This document shows positions 8,233 to 17,877 of a stretch of DNA of 64,000 bases, in pieces. The stretch is taken from positions 1 through 64,000 of the forward strand of contig JAJZDW010000021.1 in assembly GCA_021851405.1 (NCBI GenBank). Reading direction: 5' to 3'. The number at the start of each line of letters is the position of its first letter. Within the stretch, counting starts at the first letter, position 1. The notes beneath the pieces were generated by a model that saw nothing but the letters and a program-made list of their open reading frames with translations, searched no databases and had not been told where the DNA came from. The stretch comes from Pseudomonadota bacterium. GTDB lineage: Bacteria; Pseudomonadota; Gammaproteobacteria; Steroidobacterales; Steroidobacteraceae. A program made the position numbers and the translations under genes.

Positions 8233-9303
8233 TCACCGCTGCAGTGCCGCGGCGACCGCCGTACCGAAGGCGCGCGTGCCGATGTGCCCGCCGATATCGG
8301 CGGTGCGGGTCTGAGGATCGGCCAACACCGTATCGACGGCCCGGTGCAGGGCCGCACCGGCCTCGCGGTACGGTGCCCGGCGGTGATGCTCGCCGAGCCA
8401 CTCGAGGAGCATCGCCACCGAGAGGATCATCGAGGTCGGATTGGCTTGGTCCTTCCCCGCGATGTCCGGGGCGGAGCCGTGCTGCGCCTGTGCGCAGCAG
8501 AGCCGATCCCCGGCCATGATCGAGCCGGCGAGTCCGAGGCTGCCGGAGAGCTCGCTGGCGAGGTCGGAGAGAATGTCGCCATAGAAATTCTCCGCCACCA
8601 GCACATCGAAGCGCTCGGGGGTGCGCACCAGGTGGGCGGTGCACGCATCGATGAGGAGGTCATCGAGGGTCACCTCCGGGAACTCCCGCGCCACCTGCCG
8701 GGCGCATTCCAGAAACAACCCGTCGCTCATGTGAAAGCTGTTCACTTTGTGCACGGCCGTCACCTTGCGGCGTCGGGACATCGCCAGCTCGAATGCGCGG
8801 CGCGCGATCCGCTCGCTGCAGTGGCGGGTGATCTTGCGCACTGACAAGGCCATGTCGGGGCTCGGCATCATCTCGCCCCAGCCGCGACTCATGTTCCGGT
8901 CCGGATAGAACCCTTCGGTCGCCTCGCGCATGATCACGAGGTCCATGTGCTTGCCGGGCCTGAGGTTCGAGGGCAGGTAGCTGCGGGTGCGTGCCGGGCG
9001 CACGTTGGCATACAAATCCAGCTGCACGCGAAACGCCGCCGAGATGTTGCGGCCGCCTTTTTCCGGTGCCGGATACTCGGCGTGCGATTGTGTGCCGAGA
9101 ATGATGCCCCCGTAGGCGCGCGCCCGCTCGAGCACCTCGGGGCGCAGTGTGGTGCCGTACTTCTCCAGGCTCACCAAGCCGACCTCGTCGTAATCGAGGT
9201 GAAGCTCGAGACCGAAGCGTCGATCGGCGGCGTGCAGCACGTCGAGCGCTGCAGCCGTAATTTCAGGGCCGATACCATCGCCGGGCAGGATGAGCAGGTT
9301 CAT
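8233..9303 (-). CDS. Isopropylmalate/tartrate dehydrogenase family enzyme
   Basis: About 356 residues from ATG 9303, where MNLLILPGDGIGPEI gives the standard family N-terminus. NAD(P)- and Mg-dependent oxidative decarboxylation of a 2-hydroxy acid is supported by the RPARTRSY segment (substrate Arg), KVNSFHMSDGLF (catalytic Lys), DDLLIDACTAHLVRTPERFDVLVAENFYGDILSDL (metal-binding Asp residues) and the ADIGGHIGTRAFG region near the end. The neighbours (aldehyde dehydrogenase, cupin, ABM protein, GntR) are not leucine biosynthesis genes, so tartrate- or 3-alkylmalate-like catabolism is more likely. The exact substrate is unknown. Confidence 0.85.
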   Translation of the reverse strand: MNLLILPGDGIGPEITAAALDVLHAADRRFGLELHLDYDEVGLVSLEKYGTTLRPEVLERARAYGGIILGTQSHAEYPAPEKGGRNISAAFRVQLDLYANVRPARTRSYLPSNLRPGKHMDLVIMREATEGFYPDRNMSRGWGEMMPSPDMALSVRKITRHCSERIARRAFELAMSRRRKVTAVHKVNSFHMSDGLFLECARQVAREFPEVTLDDLLIDACTAHLVRTPERFDVLVAENFYGDILSDLASELSGSLGLAGSIMAGDRLCCAQAQHGSAPDIAGKDQANPTSMILSVAMLLEWLGEHHRRAPYREAGAALHRAVDTVLADPQTRTADIGGHIGTRAFGTAVAAALQR

Positions 9304-9320
9304 CAGCGGTGCCTCGGGGT

Positions 9321-9743
9321 TCAGGGGTGCCGGCCGTGCTCGGCGCTGACCGGATGGGTCACGCCAGTGGCGGTGAGCGTGCGGGTGGCGTTCGCGTGGG
9401 CGTAGATCCACAGGATCTTCATCGGCTCGTGCGCCGAGAGATTGCGGAATCGATGGGACACGCCGGCGGGGATGTAGGTGGCATCGAGTGGCTTCAGTTC
9501 ATACGCCGTACCGTCGATGTCGAGTGCGGCGCGTCCTTCGATCAGGACCACGCTTTCGGCGCAGTTGTGACTGTGGAACGGAATCTCGGCGCCGGCGGTG
9601 AAGACGGTGTAGCCGGTGATGAACCCGGCGGCACCGACCGCTGGGGTCACCAGCGGGGTCGTACTGGCGCCGCCGCCGCGCTCGTAGCGGGGCAGCGTCT
9701 CGGGCTGGAGCAGCACGGCGTTCGACGGGGTGCGCACAGTCAT
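9321..9743 (-). CDS. Single-domain cupin protein
   Basis: About 140 residues from ATG 9743, where the cupin homology begins. It has cupin motif 1 (PFHSHNCAESVVLIEGRA) and motif 2 (YIPAGVSHRFRN) with the histidines and Glu that normally hold a metal. It sits between the aldehyde dehydrogenase (22 bases upstream) and the isopropylmalate-dehydrogenase-like gene (17 bases downstream), so it is clearly in the operon. It may be an isomerase, dioxygenase or binding protein for the pathway; the sequence does not decide. Confidence 0.82.
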   Translation of the reverse strand: MTVRTPSNAVLLQPETLPRYERGGGASTTPLVTPAVGAAGFITGYTVFTAGAEIPFHSHNCAESVVLIEGRAALDIDGTAYELKPLDATYIPAGVSHRFRNLSAHEPMKILWIYAHANATRTLTATGVTHPVSAEHGRHP

Positions 9744-9765
9744 GGGTGTCCTCGCGGCGGGCGGA

Positions 9766-11139
9766 TCAGCGGGCCGGACCGATCCAAAGGGATTTGACGT
9801 TGGTGAATTCGCGGGCGCCGTACGCGCCGAGCTCGCGGCCGTAGCCGGATTGTTTGATGCCGCCGAACGGCAGGCGCGGATCGGAGGCCACCAGGGCGTT
9901 GACGAATACGGCCCCGGCCTCGATCCGGCGCGCGAGGGCCGTGGCGCGCTCCACATCGGCGCTCCATAGGGCAGCACCGAGCCCGTAGTCGAGACTGTTG
10001 GCCAGGTGGACGGCCTCCTCGGCACTTGGCACGCGCAGAATGGCGGCGGCCGGCCCGAAGGTCTCCTCGCAGGCGGCGGTCATGGCCGGGGCGACGTGGT
10101 CGAGCACCGTGGGTGGATAGAAGAAGCCCGGTCCGGCGGCGGGCGCCCCGCCGCCGAGCAACTGCGCGCCCTGTGCGACCGTCTGCTGCACCTGGCGGTG
10201 CAGTGCCGAGCGCAGATCGTCCCGGGCCATCGGACCGATGTTCACCTCGCGCTGCAGCGGATCGCCGACCTTCAGGGCATGAACGTGTTCGAGGAACCGC
10301 TCGACGAAGCGGTCGGCGATCGACTCGACGACGATGAAGCGCTTGGCGTTGATGCAGCTCTGGCCCCCGTTGGTGAAGCGGGCCTTGACCGCCGTTTGTG
10401 CGGCGAGTTCGAGCGGTGCGTCCTCGAGCACGATGAAGGGGTCGGACCCGCCGAGTTCCAGGACCTGTTTCTTCAGGGCCGCCCCGGCTTGAGCCGCCAC
10501 CTGCCGGCCGACGGCGGTCGAACCGGTGAGCGTCACCGCGGCGATGCGCCGATCCTCGATGAGGGATTTGACCTGTGTACTGTCGACCCGCAGCACGGCA
10601 CACAGCCCGTGCGGAATGCCCGCCGCGCGCATCAGCTGCTCGAGCTGCTCGGCGCACTGCGGCACGTTGTTGGCGTGTTTGAGGATGAAGCCGTTGCCGG
10701 CTGCGAGCGCCGGTGCGGCAAAGCGCATCACCTGCCAGAGCGGATAATTCCACGGCATGATCGCGAGCACCACGCCGAGGGGCTCGTAGAGCACGCGGCT
10801 GTCCGCGGCGGCGCTCGCGACGATCTCATCGCCGAGGAACTGCGCGGCATGGTCTGCGTAGAACTCGCAGTTCCAGGCGCACTTGTCCACCTCGGCCTCG
10901 GACTCGAGGATCGGCTTGCCCATCTCGAGGGTCACGAGGCGGGCGAGCCGTGACTTGCGCTCGCGTAATTCGGCGGCCATCCGTCGCAGCAGGGCGCAGC
11001 GTTCCTTAAGCGGTGTGCACGCCCACGCGCGCTGCGCCGAGACGGCGGCGGTCAATGCCGCATCCACGAACTCGGTGGTGTGCAGTTCGAACTGGGCGAA
11101 GGTTTCGCCCGTGGCGGGATTGATGGAGGCGTAGGTCAT
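9766..11139 (-). CDS. NAD(P)-dependent aldehyde dehydrogenase, succinate-semialdehyde type
   Basis: A 457-residue ALDH, the usual length for the short Sad/YneI branch. The N-terminus ([18 protein letters not shown]) fits this branch. The cofactor-binding [13 protein letters not shown] and [15 protein letters not shown], the catalytic Glu in [13 protein letters not shown] and the catalytic Cys in [16 protein letters not shown] are present, and the C-terminus has [16 protein letters not shown]. It oxidises an aldehyde such as succinate semialdehyde to the acid. It is first in the leftward operon, so the other products probably work in the same catabolic route. Confidence 0.92.
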   Translation of the reverse strand: MTYASINPATGETFAQFELHTTEFVDAALTAAVSAQRAWACTPLKERCALLRRMAAELRERKSRLARLVTLEMGKPILESEAEVDKCAWNCEFYADHAAQFLGDEIVASAAADSRVLYEPLGVVLAIMPWNYPLWQVMRFAAPALAAGNGFILKHANNVPQCAEQLEQLMRAAGIPHGLCAVLRVDSTQVKSLIEDRRIAAVTLTGSTAVGRQVAAQAGAALKKQVLELGGSDPFIVLEDAPLELAAQTAVKARFTNGGQSCINAKRFIVVESIADRFVERFLEHVHALKVGDPLQREVNIGPMARDDLRSALHRQVQQTVAQGAQLLGGGAPAAGPGFFYPPTVLDHVAPAMTAACEETFGPAAAILRVPSAEEAVHLANSLDYGLGAALWSADVERATALARRIEAGAVFVNALVASDPRLPFGGIKQSGYGRELGAYGAREFTNVKSLWIGPAR

Positions 11140-11341
11140 GGATCCTCTGGGGTCGTCGCACCGTGAGGGACGGCGAGGCGCGGGGGCCGGTCTGCGGCCA
11201 TGCGATCCTCTTTGGCCGAGGCTGCATGGTATTTTGATGTGCTAAGAGACCAATTGCAAGCAGCCGCGGTTCCCCGCCTCGGCAGGGGCGTTTGAAGGAC
11301 CCGGGCCGTGGAGGCGCTCGTGACGCCGGTTCTGCGCTCCG

Positions 11342-13126
11342 TCAGACCCGCAAGCCCATCGCGCGCATGAGCTCCACGCCATTGCTGGTCGTGACGACTC
11401 CCGGGCGCAGCGTGTAATCAAAATGCATCACCCCGTCCTGCATCGTTTCGCGCAAATGGACGTTGCACATCGAGGCGGCGATGCCGGGCAGTTCCGTCAG
11501 CGCCAGATCGTGCGTCGTGGCGATGCCGATTGCCTTCAGATCGATCAGCGTGCGCAGCAGTCCTTCGGCGCCGATGCGGCGGTCCTTGGAGTTGGTGCCC
11601 TGCAGCAGCTCATCGATCAGAAACAGCAGCGGGACGCCGCGTTCGGCGATCGCCACGATCTGGCGCAGTCGGGTGAGTTCGGCGGAGAATCGCGACTGAC
11701 CCTCCTGCAACGAATCATTGACGCGAATGCTGGCCCCGATCGTCAGCGGCGCAAGTCGCAGCGAGCGGGCGTTCACGGGGGCTCCGGCCATGGCGAGCAC
11801 GACGTTCAGCCCCACCGCGCGCAGCAGCGTGCTCTTGCCGGACATGTTCGAGCCGCTCACCAGCAGCACCGGCGCGGTATTGGAGAGACTCACGTCGTTG
11901 TGGACGCAGCGACGGGCGGGCAGCAGTGGGTGTCCGAGCGCCTGGGCGCTGAACACTGCGGCCTCGGTGCACAGCTGCGGATACGGAAATTCAGGGTTCT
12001 CGAAGGCAAACTGGGCGAGGGAGGCGAGGGCCTCGAACGGACCGATCGCATCGATCCATCCGGGCACGGCGGCGGCATGCTCGCCCCGCCAGCGCTCGGC
12101 GGCGAGTGCGACCTGCAGCGGATACAGCAGCGGCACGGCGAGAAACCAGCGCACCGTGAGGGCCTCGCGCGCCTCGGCAAACGCTGCGATCCAGGCCAGT
12201 TGGGCGAGTGAGGCGGAGCAGCGCCGCTCGCCGCGCACGAAGGGTGCGACGAGTGAGCGCAGTGCGGGGGCGTCGAACGGCTCACGCTCGATGCGTTCGA
12301 CCAAACGGGCAAAGGTGCGCAGGCCATCCGTGTCGTACACCCCCGCAACGGCGCTCAGATTCGGCGCCAGTGTGCCGCGCAGCCCGTAGAGGACGGCCGC
12401 TTCGATCGCCAGCACCGCCAGCGCCGCCAGCCACTGATCACGCAGAAAACCCCAGAGCAGCGCGGCGATCAGCAGCGTCGGCAATCCCACCGCGAGGGCG
12501 CCGATCCACCGGGAGGTGAGCCCGTTGGGCGCGCGCGACCAGGCGAGCAGGCGCTGTGCGCTCACCGGCGGCTCGCCCGCATCGCCGAGCACTGCCAGGG
12601 CTTCGCGCAGCTCGAGCCGCGCGCGCAGATCATCGATGCATTCATGGCGGCGGCGGATCTGCGCGGTGTCCGCCGCGCCGAGCAGCCAGTCGGCGAGGGT
12701 CTCGCGCCCCATCGCCGTGCGCGCCGCGCACAACAGTTCGAACAGACTCCCCGGGCCGAATACATCGAGATCGGCGGCGTAGGGATGATGCGCATCATCG
12801 CGGGGGTGATCCTGGATTCCGGTGCCGGCCCAACGGTCCTCGAGGCGCGCGATGGCGCGTCGATAGAACTCGGCCGCGCGCACCGTGCGCATCAGCTCGC
12901 GCCGTTGGCGGGAGTGTGCTGCGATGAGCGCGGCGAACGCTGCGATCGGTACGGCCAGCCAGGCACTCGGGAACCAATGCGCGTACCAGACCATCCAACC
13001 GGCGGACAATCCGATCGCGGCCACGGCGAGACGGGCCGCACCGAAGCGCGCATCGCTGCGCTGCAGCGCGGCGATGCGCGCTTGCCGCCTCTCGAGTCGT
13101 GCCGCGTACAGTTCACCCGGTGTCAC
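11342..13126 (-). CDS. Membrane MutS-like ATPase
   Basis: A 594-residue protein whose C-terminal third is a MutS domain V ATPase: Walker A GSNMSGKST, a QEGQSRFSAEL segment, Walker B LLFLIDELLQGTNSKDR and ATTHDLAL. It lacks the N-terminal mismatch-recognition domain of MutS. It instead has two predicted membrane spans near residues 30-70 and two more near 220-260, making it one of the membrane-linked MutS-like proteins rather than a mismatch repair MutS. The middle holds a clamp/lever-like helical region. Function in the family is unclear. Neighbours do not help. Confidence 0.82.
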   Translation of the reverse strand: MTPGELYAARLERRQARIAALQRSDARFGAARLAVAAIGLSAGWMVWYAHWFPSAWLAVPIAAFAALIAAHSRQRRELMRTVRAAEFYRRAIARLEDRWAGTGIQDHPRDDAHHPYAADLDVFGPGSLFELLCAARTAMGRETLADWLLGAADTAQIRRRHECIDDLRARLELREALAVLGDAGEPPVSAQRLLAWSRAPNGLTSRWIGALAVGLPTLLIAALLWGFLRDQWLAALAVLAIEAAVLYGLRGTLAPNLSAVAGVYDTDGLRTFARLVERIEREPFDAPALRSLVAPFVRGERRCSASLAQLAWIAAFAEAREALTVRWFLAVPLLYPLQVALAAERWRGEHAAAVPGWIDAIGPFEALASLAQFAFENPEFPYPQLCTEAAVFSAQALGHPLLPARRCVHNDVSLSNTAPVLLVSGSNMSGKSTLLRAVGLNVVLAMAGAPVNARSLRLAPLTIGASIRVNDSLQEGQSRFSAELTRLRQIVAIAERGVPLLFLIDELLQGTNSKDRRIGAEGLLRTLIDLKAIGIATTHDLALTELPGIAASMCNVHLRETMQDGVMHFDYTLRPGVVTTSNGVELMRAMGLRV

Positions 13127-13278
13127 GCACGCAGTATAGCGGGGACGCCTGTGGACGGCCGGGCCGGCGAGTGCGCGCGGTGCGCCGGGGAGCTGGTAGG
13201 ATCGGCGCTTCGGCCGGCCGGGGGGTCGGTGGTGCGTCGGGCCGTGAGAACATCAACGCCGCAGGCGGAGCATTTCGT

Positions 13279-14757
13279 ATGCATGATGAGACAATGCCGA
13301 GCGGCAGTGCCGGCTCGGGGCAATCGCTTTGGGGCCATCCGCGTCAGTTGTGGATGCTGCTGGCCGTCACGATCGGCTTCAATTTCTGCTTCTACGGATT
13401 TCGCGCCTACCTGACGCCGTATATCGCCCAGCAGTTCTTCGCCACGCTGAGCGCCGCGGCGGCCCAGCGCCACGCGGATCTGCTGGCGAGCGGATTCCTC
13501 GCACTGATGTATGCCACGCCGATTGCCGGCGGTTACGTTGCCGACAAAGTGCTGGGCGAGCTGCGCTCCGTTGCGCTCGGCATGTGGCTGCTGGTGGCGG
13601 GGCTGGTACTGATGGCGCTGCCGACGCTGTTCGGGATGGAGATCGGGCTGGCGCTCTATGCGCTGGCCGTCGGCCTGACCATTCCGCTCACCGTGCTCAT
13701 CGGGCGCAACTACGCCGCCCACGATCCGCGCCGCGAGGGCGGATACACGCTCTACTACCTGGCGATCAATGTCGGCTCGTTCATCGCGCCGTTCATCTGC
13801 GCTGATCTGGTCGGTCAGCGCTTCGGCCTGCGTTGGGGGTTCATCGCCGCGGCGGTCGGTGAGCTGCTCGCCGCAGTGCTGTTTCAGCTGCGCATGCACA
13901 AATTGAAGCCCAACGTGCCCGCCGAGGCCACCGGTGCGCGGCGCGGCGCACTGCTCGGGGTCCTGGTCGCACTCGCGGTGCTGATCGTTCCGACGGCGAT
14001 GCTGCTCGCGCACCCGCAGATCCTCAGCGCGATGATGTACGTGTTCATGGGCTTGCTCGTGCTGTATTTCGTGGTGTCGTGCATCCGCCGCGGCGATCGG
14101 GTGCAGACCCAGCGCTACCTCGCGCTGCTGGTGTTGTTCGTCGCCCTGGTGGGATTCTGGACCTTGAGCTTCCAGGGCGTGACGTCGTTGAACTTCTTCG
14201 CGCGCGACTACGTCAACGCGCCGTTCAACTACGTGCTGTTCCAGTCGGCAAACCCGCTCTACATCCTGATCTTTGCACCGCTGCTGGCGCTGCTGTGGCC
14301 GTGGCTCGGCAGACACGGTCATGATCCCTCGACACCGAGGAAGTTCGGCATCGGGTTGCTGCTGGTCGCCCTCAGCTACGGCATCATGGCGCTCGGAATT
14401 CGTTACGGCCTCGCGGCCGACGGCAAGACCGGCTGGGGACTGCTCGCCGGATGCTACCTGGCGCAGACCCTCGGGGAGCTCGCGCTCTCACCGATCGGGT
14501 ACGGCCTGGTGGGGCTGCTCGCGGCGCCCGAGGAGACCTCGTTCGCGATGGGCGGGTGGTTCTTCGGCTACGCGATTGCGTATCAGCTGGCCGGGTGGAT
14601 CGCGACGCTCACCGCGGGCACCGGTAGTCTGGCGCGTCCGGGCATCGACGACTACGGACATGTCTACGTCCGGTTGTTCGTGTACGGCACGGTCGTGAGT
14701 CTGGTGTATCTGCTCGCGGCCAAGCCGATCCGCAAGCTCATGCACGGGGTGCATTGA
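13279..14757 (+). CDS. POT-family proton-dependent peptide MFS transporter
   Basis: About 492 residues from ATG 13279, with GGAG eight bases upstream. It has about 12-14 hydrophobic helices. Family marks are FNFCFYGFRAYLTPYIAQQF (helix 1, related to the ExxER region), GGYVADKVLGE after helix 2, and FYLAINVGSFIAPF-type helix 5 sequence (YYLAINVGSFIAPFICADL). Proton-coupled uptake of di- or tripeptides is expected. The helix 1 Glu-x-x-Glu-Arg signature appears altered here, so coupling may differ from the standard. It is divergent from the MutS-like gene. Confidence 0.8.
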   Translation: MHDETMPSGSAGSGQSLWGHPRQLWMLLAVTIGFNFCFYGFRAYLTPYIAQQFFATLSAAAAQRHADLLASGFLALMYATPIAGGYVADKVLGELRSVALGMWLLVAGLVLMALPTLFGMEIGLALYALAVGLTIPLTVLIGRNYAAHDPRREGGYTLYYLAINVGSFIAPFICADLVGQRFGLRWGFIAAAVGELLAAVLFQLRMHKLKPNVPAEATGARRGALLGVLVALAVLIVPTAMLLAHPQILSAMMYVFMGLLVLYFVVSCIRRGDRVQTQRYLALLVLFVALVGFWTLSFQGVTSLNFFARDYVNAPFNYVLFQSANPLYILIFAPLLALLWPWLGRHGHDPSTPRKFGIGLLLVALSYGIMALGIRYGLAADGKTGWGLLAGCYLAQTLGELALSPIGYGLVGLLAAPEETSFAMGGWFFGYAIAYQLAGWIATLTAGTGSLARPGIDDYGHVYVRLFVYGTVVSLVYLLAAKPIRKLMHGVH

Positions 14758-14779
14758 ACACCGGCGGCAGCATGCCGCC

Positions 14780-16009
14780 TCAGCGGTGCAGGCGTCGCTC
14801 GAGGCGGTTGAGGATGAGGGCGAGCGGCACGGTGCCGAGCAACAGAGCCGCGAGCACCGTCAGCGGCTCGCGCGGCCCGAAGCGGGCGATGGCCTCGAGT
14901 CCCGTGATCGGCCCGAGGCTGCCGCCGATGTCGCCGGCGACCTGGTAGATGCCGACGGCGCGCCCGTAGCATTCGGGCCGGATCAACTCGCCCATGATCA
15001 CGATGAGCGGCACGCTGATACCGCCGAGGCCGATGCCGATGATGCCCAGTGCGGCCGCCGCCGGCAGTAGCGTGGGCGCGAAGGCGAGCACGGCGAACCC
15101 GCACGCCAGACAGATCGCCGCCGGCAGCAGGATGGCACTCTTGTGGCCGCGCCGATCGATCGAGCGCCCGGCGATCCACGAGACGATGGCGGAGGTGCCG
15201 AGCATCACCGCCATCAAGGTCCCGGCGGAACCCTCGGCGTTCAGGCCCGGGAGCATCAGGTGTCGCTCGCGCACGATGAGCACCAGGGAGGCGAGGATGA
15301 CGCCCTGCGCGGAGAAGAAGATGATGAAGTTGAACAGCCACACGATCCACAGCGGCCCGGGACGCAGCAGCTCGCGCAGCACCGCGCCGGCCGGGGGCGT
15401 CGTGCGTTCGCGCGGCTGGGCCGCCGCACCTCGGGCGTGTGGCGCGATGAGGAACGCGACCACCACGCCACCGAAGGTGATGAAGGTCGCGGCGCGGAAG
15501 GCGGCACGGACCGAGACGAGGTTCGCCACCAGGCCACCGAGCAGCAACCCCGCCGGTACGCCGAAGCTCAGCGCCATGCGCACCAGTGCAGTGGCACGGC
15601 CGCGGGCCGCCGCGGTGCTCACGATCAGCGCCCCGGTGAGCGCCCCGACCATCAACAGCGAGGAGCCGACGCCCCAGAGCGCCCGACCGAGCAGAAACCA
15701 TGCGGTGGGTCCGCGGCTCGCCAGTCCCGTCGTGTAACACAACGTGGCCAGACCCTCGATCAGCAGTCCGCCCATCAGCGGCCAGCGTGCACCGAAACGA
15801 TCGACCAGATGGCCGGTGAAGGGATTGACGCCGAGGCGGGTGATGCGGTTCAGGGAGAGAATCAGGCCGATCATCGCTGGGGCGATGCCGAGCGCCTGAC
15901 CGACGATCGGCAGGATCGGGAAGACCACGCCGCCGCCGAGACCGCCGGCGAATCCCAGCGCGGCCAGTGCCCAGATCGAGCCGTTGAGGCCGCGCGGTTC
16001 TGCGCTCAT
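14780..16009 (-). CDS. MFS transporter, drug/metabolite efflux type
   Basis: A 409-residue protein with 12 predicted helices in two six-helix halves. The loop between helices 2 and 3 reads NPFTGHLVDRFGARWPL, the Major Facilitator motif A region, repeated as SWIAGRSIDRRGHKSA in the second half. The helix 5 VPAGLLLGG stretch fits exporters. It converges with the peptide transporter gene. The substrate is unknown. Confidence 0.87.
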   Translation of the reverse strand: MSAEPRGLNGSIWALAALGFAGGLGGGVVFPILPIVGQALGIAPAMIGLILSLNRITRLGVNPFTGHLVDRFGARWPLMGGLLIEGLATLCYTTGLASRGPTAWFLLGRALWGVGSSLLMVGALTGALIVSTAAARGRATALVRMALSFGVPAGLLLGGLVANLVSVRAAFRAATFITFGGVVVAFLIAPHARGAAAQPRERTTPPAGAVLRELLRPGPLWIVWLFNFIIFFSAQGVILASLVLIVRERHLMLPGLNAEGSAGTLMAVMLGTSAIVSWIAGRSIDRRGHKSAILLPAAICLACGFAVLAFAPTLLPAAAALGIIGIGLGGISVPLIVIMGELIRPECYGRAVGIYQVAGDIGGSLGPITGLEAIARFGPREPLTVLAALLLGTVPLALILNRLERRLHR

Positions 16010-16147
16010 GCCGGCGCGCGGGCGCCGGCGCAGGGTTGTATTCGCCGTCGCTGCGCGGTGCCGGTGAGTCGCATCCGGACACTCTACGGGATGCCTCGGG
16101 CCCTTCCAAGGGCGCGGCGGCGGGACATGCCTGCCGCCTGTGGCGTC

Positions 16148-17227
16148 TCAGGCGGCCGCGTCCTGCGCGAGGGTCTCGCGCTCGAGCTGCGCGAGCGCGA
16201 ACTGGCGTGTCTCGCCGGTCTCGAGCGCCATGAACGAGCGCTCCGCCACGCCGTGCTGCACGCGCGCGACGGCCAGATCGTGCAGCGGCTCCTCGAAGCC
16301 CTCATCGCTCAGGCGGAAGCAGCCGAAGTGCGTCGCGACCGATACCCCCGCATCGAGATCCAGGTGCGCCTGCACCGATTCATGCGGATTCATGTGATTG
16401 GCCGCCTCATACCAGCGTGGTGCGTAGGCACCAATCGGCAGCAGCGCGAGGTCCGGTGCGCCGAGCCGGCGGCGGATCTCGTGAAAATGCGCTCCGTACC
16501 CGGTATCGCCGGCGAAGTAGACGTCCCCGTCGGCGCAGCCGAGATGAAAGCCGCCCCAGAGCGTGCGGTTGCGCCCAAATAAGCCCCGTCCGGACCAGTG
16601 CTGCGCGGGAGTGAAGGTGATGTCGGCGCCGGCCCCGGGCAGATGCAGACACTGCCACCAGTCGAGTTCGTGCACGCGCTGCAACCCGATGCGCCGCAGC
16701 AGCGCGCCGGTGCCGAGGCCCGTGACGTAGCGGGGCCTGTGCACCGCCTCGATGCGCCGTAGCGTCTTGACGTCGAGGTGATCGTAATGATCGTGTGAAA
16801 TCAGGACCAGATCGAGCGGCGGCAGCGCATCGAACGGCAGGCCGGGTGCGCGGACCCGCCGGGGACCGACGAGGCGCACCGGACTGACCCGCTCGGAATA
16901 GACCGGATCGGTGAGGATGTTCAGGCCCGGGAGTTGGATCAGGAAGGTGATGTGGTTCACGAAGGTGAGCGCGAGCTGCCGCGGCGCGAGGCGCGGCGGC
17001 GGCGCCGGGCGGGAGCGGTTTGCGATGCGCCGTGGCCAGGGGCGCGGACTCGCCGTCAGCGCCCAGCGCAGCAGGTCGCGCCAGCGGGTGCCGGTGCGTA
17101 CGTGCGGATTGAAGAAACACCGTCCATCGAAGTGGTCGGAGTGATGCGCGGCGCGTCCCGTCAGTGTTCTGCTGTGCGCCTCGGCCGCCGTCAATTCAGT
17201 CTCGACTCGATCGCTGCTCGAGAGCAT
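16148..17227 (-). CDS. Metallo-beta-lactamase-fold hydrolase, NAPE-PLD/UlaG-like
   Basis: About 359 residues. The zinc motif is SHDHYDHLD, preceded by TFLIQLPGLNILTDPVYSERVSPVR and PPLDLVLIS, the pattern of the NAPE-phospholipase-D/UlaG branch. Further zinc ligands lie in PAQHWSGRG and FAGDTGYG, and the C-terminus has ATHFGCFRLSDE. The N-terminal HHSDHFDGRCFFNP segment is also typical of the family. It probably hydrolyses a phosphodiester or lactone. It lies divergent from the cupin gene, with a palindrome in the shared intergenic region. Confidence 0.85.
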   Translation of the reverse strand: MLSSSDRVETELTAAEAHSRTLTGRAAHHSDHFDGRCFFNPHVRTGTRWRDLLRWALTASPRPWPRRIANRSRPAPPPRLAPRQLALTFVNHITFLIQLPGLNILTDPVYSERVSPVRLVGPRRVRAPGLPFDALPPLDLVLISHDHYDHLDVKTLRRIEAVHRPRYVTGLGTGALLRRIGLQRVHELDWWQCLHLPGAGADITFTPAQHWSGRGLFGRNRTLWGGFHLGCADGDVYFAGDTGYGAHFHEIRRRLGAPDLALLPIGAYAPRWYEAANHMNPHESVQAHLDLDAGVSVATHFGCFRLSDEGFEEPLHDLAVARVQHGVAERSFMALETGETRQFALAQLERETLAQDAAA

Positions 17228-17270
17228 GTTGTCACACGCTGCGGCGGTTGTATTACCGTTGGACGCAAGT

Positions 17271-17288
17271 GTAGCGCTCGAGCGTTAC
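17271..17288. promoter_or_regulatory. Near-perfect 18-bp palindrome (candidate operator)
   Basis: A palindrome with a perfect CGCTCGAGCG core (17275-17284), extended to GTA and TAC at both ends with one mismatched pair. It lies 44 bases upstream of the metallo-hydrolase start and within the 274-base gap before the cupin gene. It is a candidate binding site for a dimeric regulator, for example the nearby MarR-type protein; inference only. Confidence 0.35.
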
Positions 17289-17501
17289 CGTTTTGTTGCA
17301 ACATCCAACAAGTGTTGTCGACGGTACGCGCGGCCGTGTTGTGGGTGGATCGGGGCGCGCTGAGGAGCCGGATCCGGATCGCCTCCGAAGGGGCGTCGTG
17401 CGCGGTGGCGCGGCGGTTCGGGTCCCGGGGGTTGTTTCCGGTACAGGGCTCTTGCTACGGTACGGTCTTTGCCGGCCCGAACGGCCGCAGGGTGGGGCAG
17501 C

Positions 17502-17867
17502 ATGGGCGCTCAAGCAATCAATCTTCGCAGCAAGTTCGAGCAGATCACGCAACTGTGGTCGCCGCGGGTCGTCGCACAGCTGAATGACTACCAGATCAAG
17601 CTGGTGCGTCTGCAGGGGGAGTTCATCTGGCACGATCATCCCGAGACCGACGAGGCCTTCCTGGTGCTCGAGGGGCGGCTGCGGATCGATCTGGACGGGG
17701 AGAGCGTCGAGCTCGGCGCGGGTGAACTGTACGTCGTTCCGAAGGGGTGCCGGCACAAGCCCTCGGCGCTCCAGGAGGCCCGGGTGCTGCTGATCGAGCC
17801 GAGCGGCGTGCTCAATACGGGGCGTGAGGGCGGCTCGCGGACGGCGCAGAATGACCTCTGGGTCTGA
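17502..17867 (+). CDS. Cupin-domain protein
   Basis: About 121 residues from ATG 17502. The cupin barrel is clear: FIWHDHPETDEAFLVLEGRL (motif 1) and LYVVPKGCRHKPSA (motif 2). Such small cupins are common as stand-alone metal-binding or isomerase-like proteins. The next gene (GNAT acetyltransferase) starts 10 bases after its stop, so the two are probably cotranscribed. Substrate unknown. Confidence 0.83.
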   Translation: MGAQAINLRSKFEQITQLWSPRVVAQLNDYQIKLVRLQGEFIWHDHPETDEAFLVLEGRLRIDLDGESVELGAGELYVVPKGCRHKPSALQEARVLLIEPSGVLNTGREGGSRTAQNDLWV

Positions 17868-17877
17868 GGTGCAGCCG

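Noticed and set aside
9740-10753. 337-codon minus-strand frame in the aldehyde dehydrogenase
   Set aside because: Wrong frame of the dehydrogenase; Arg-rich.
13123-14322. 399-codon minus-strand frame
   Set aside because: Gln/His/Arg-rich shadow of the POT transporter.
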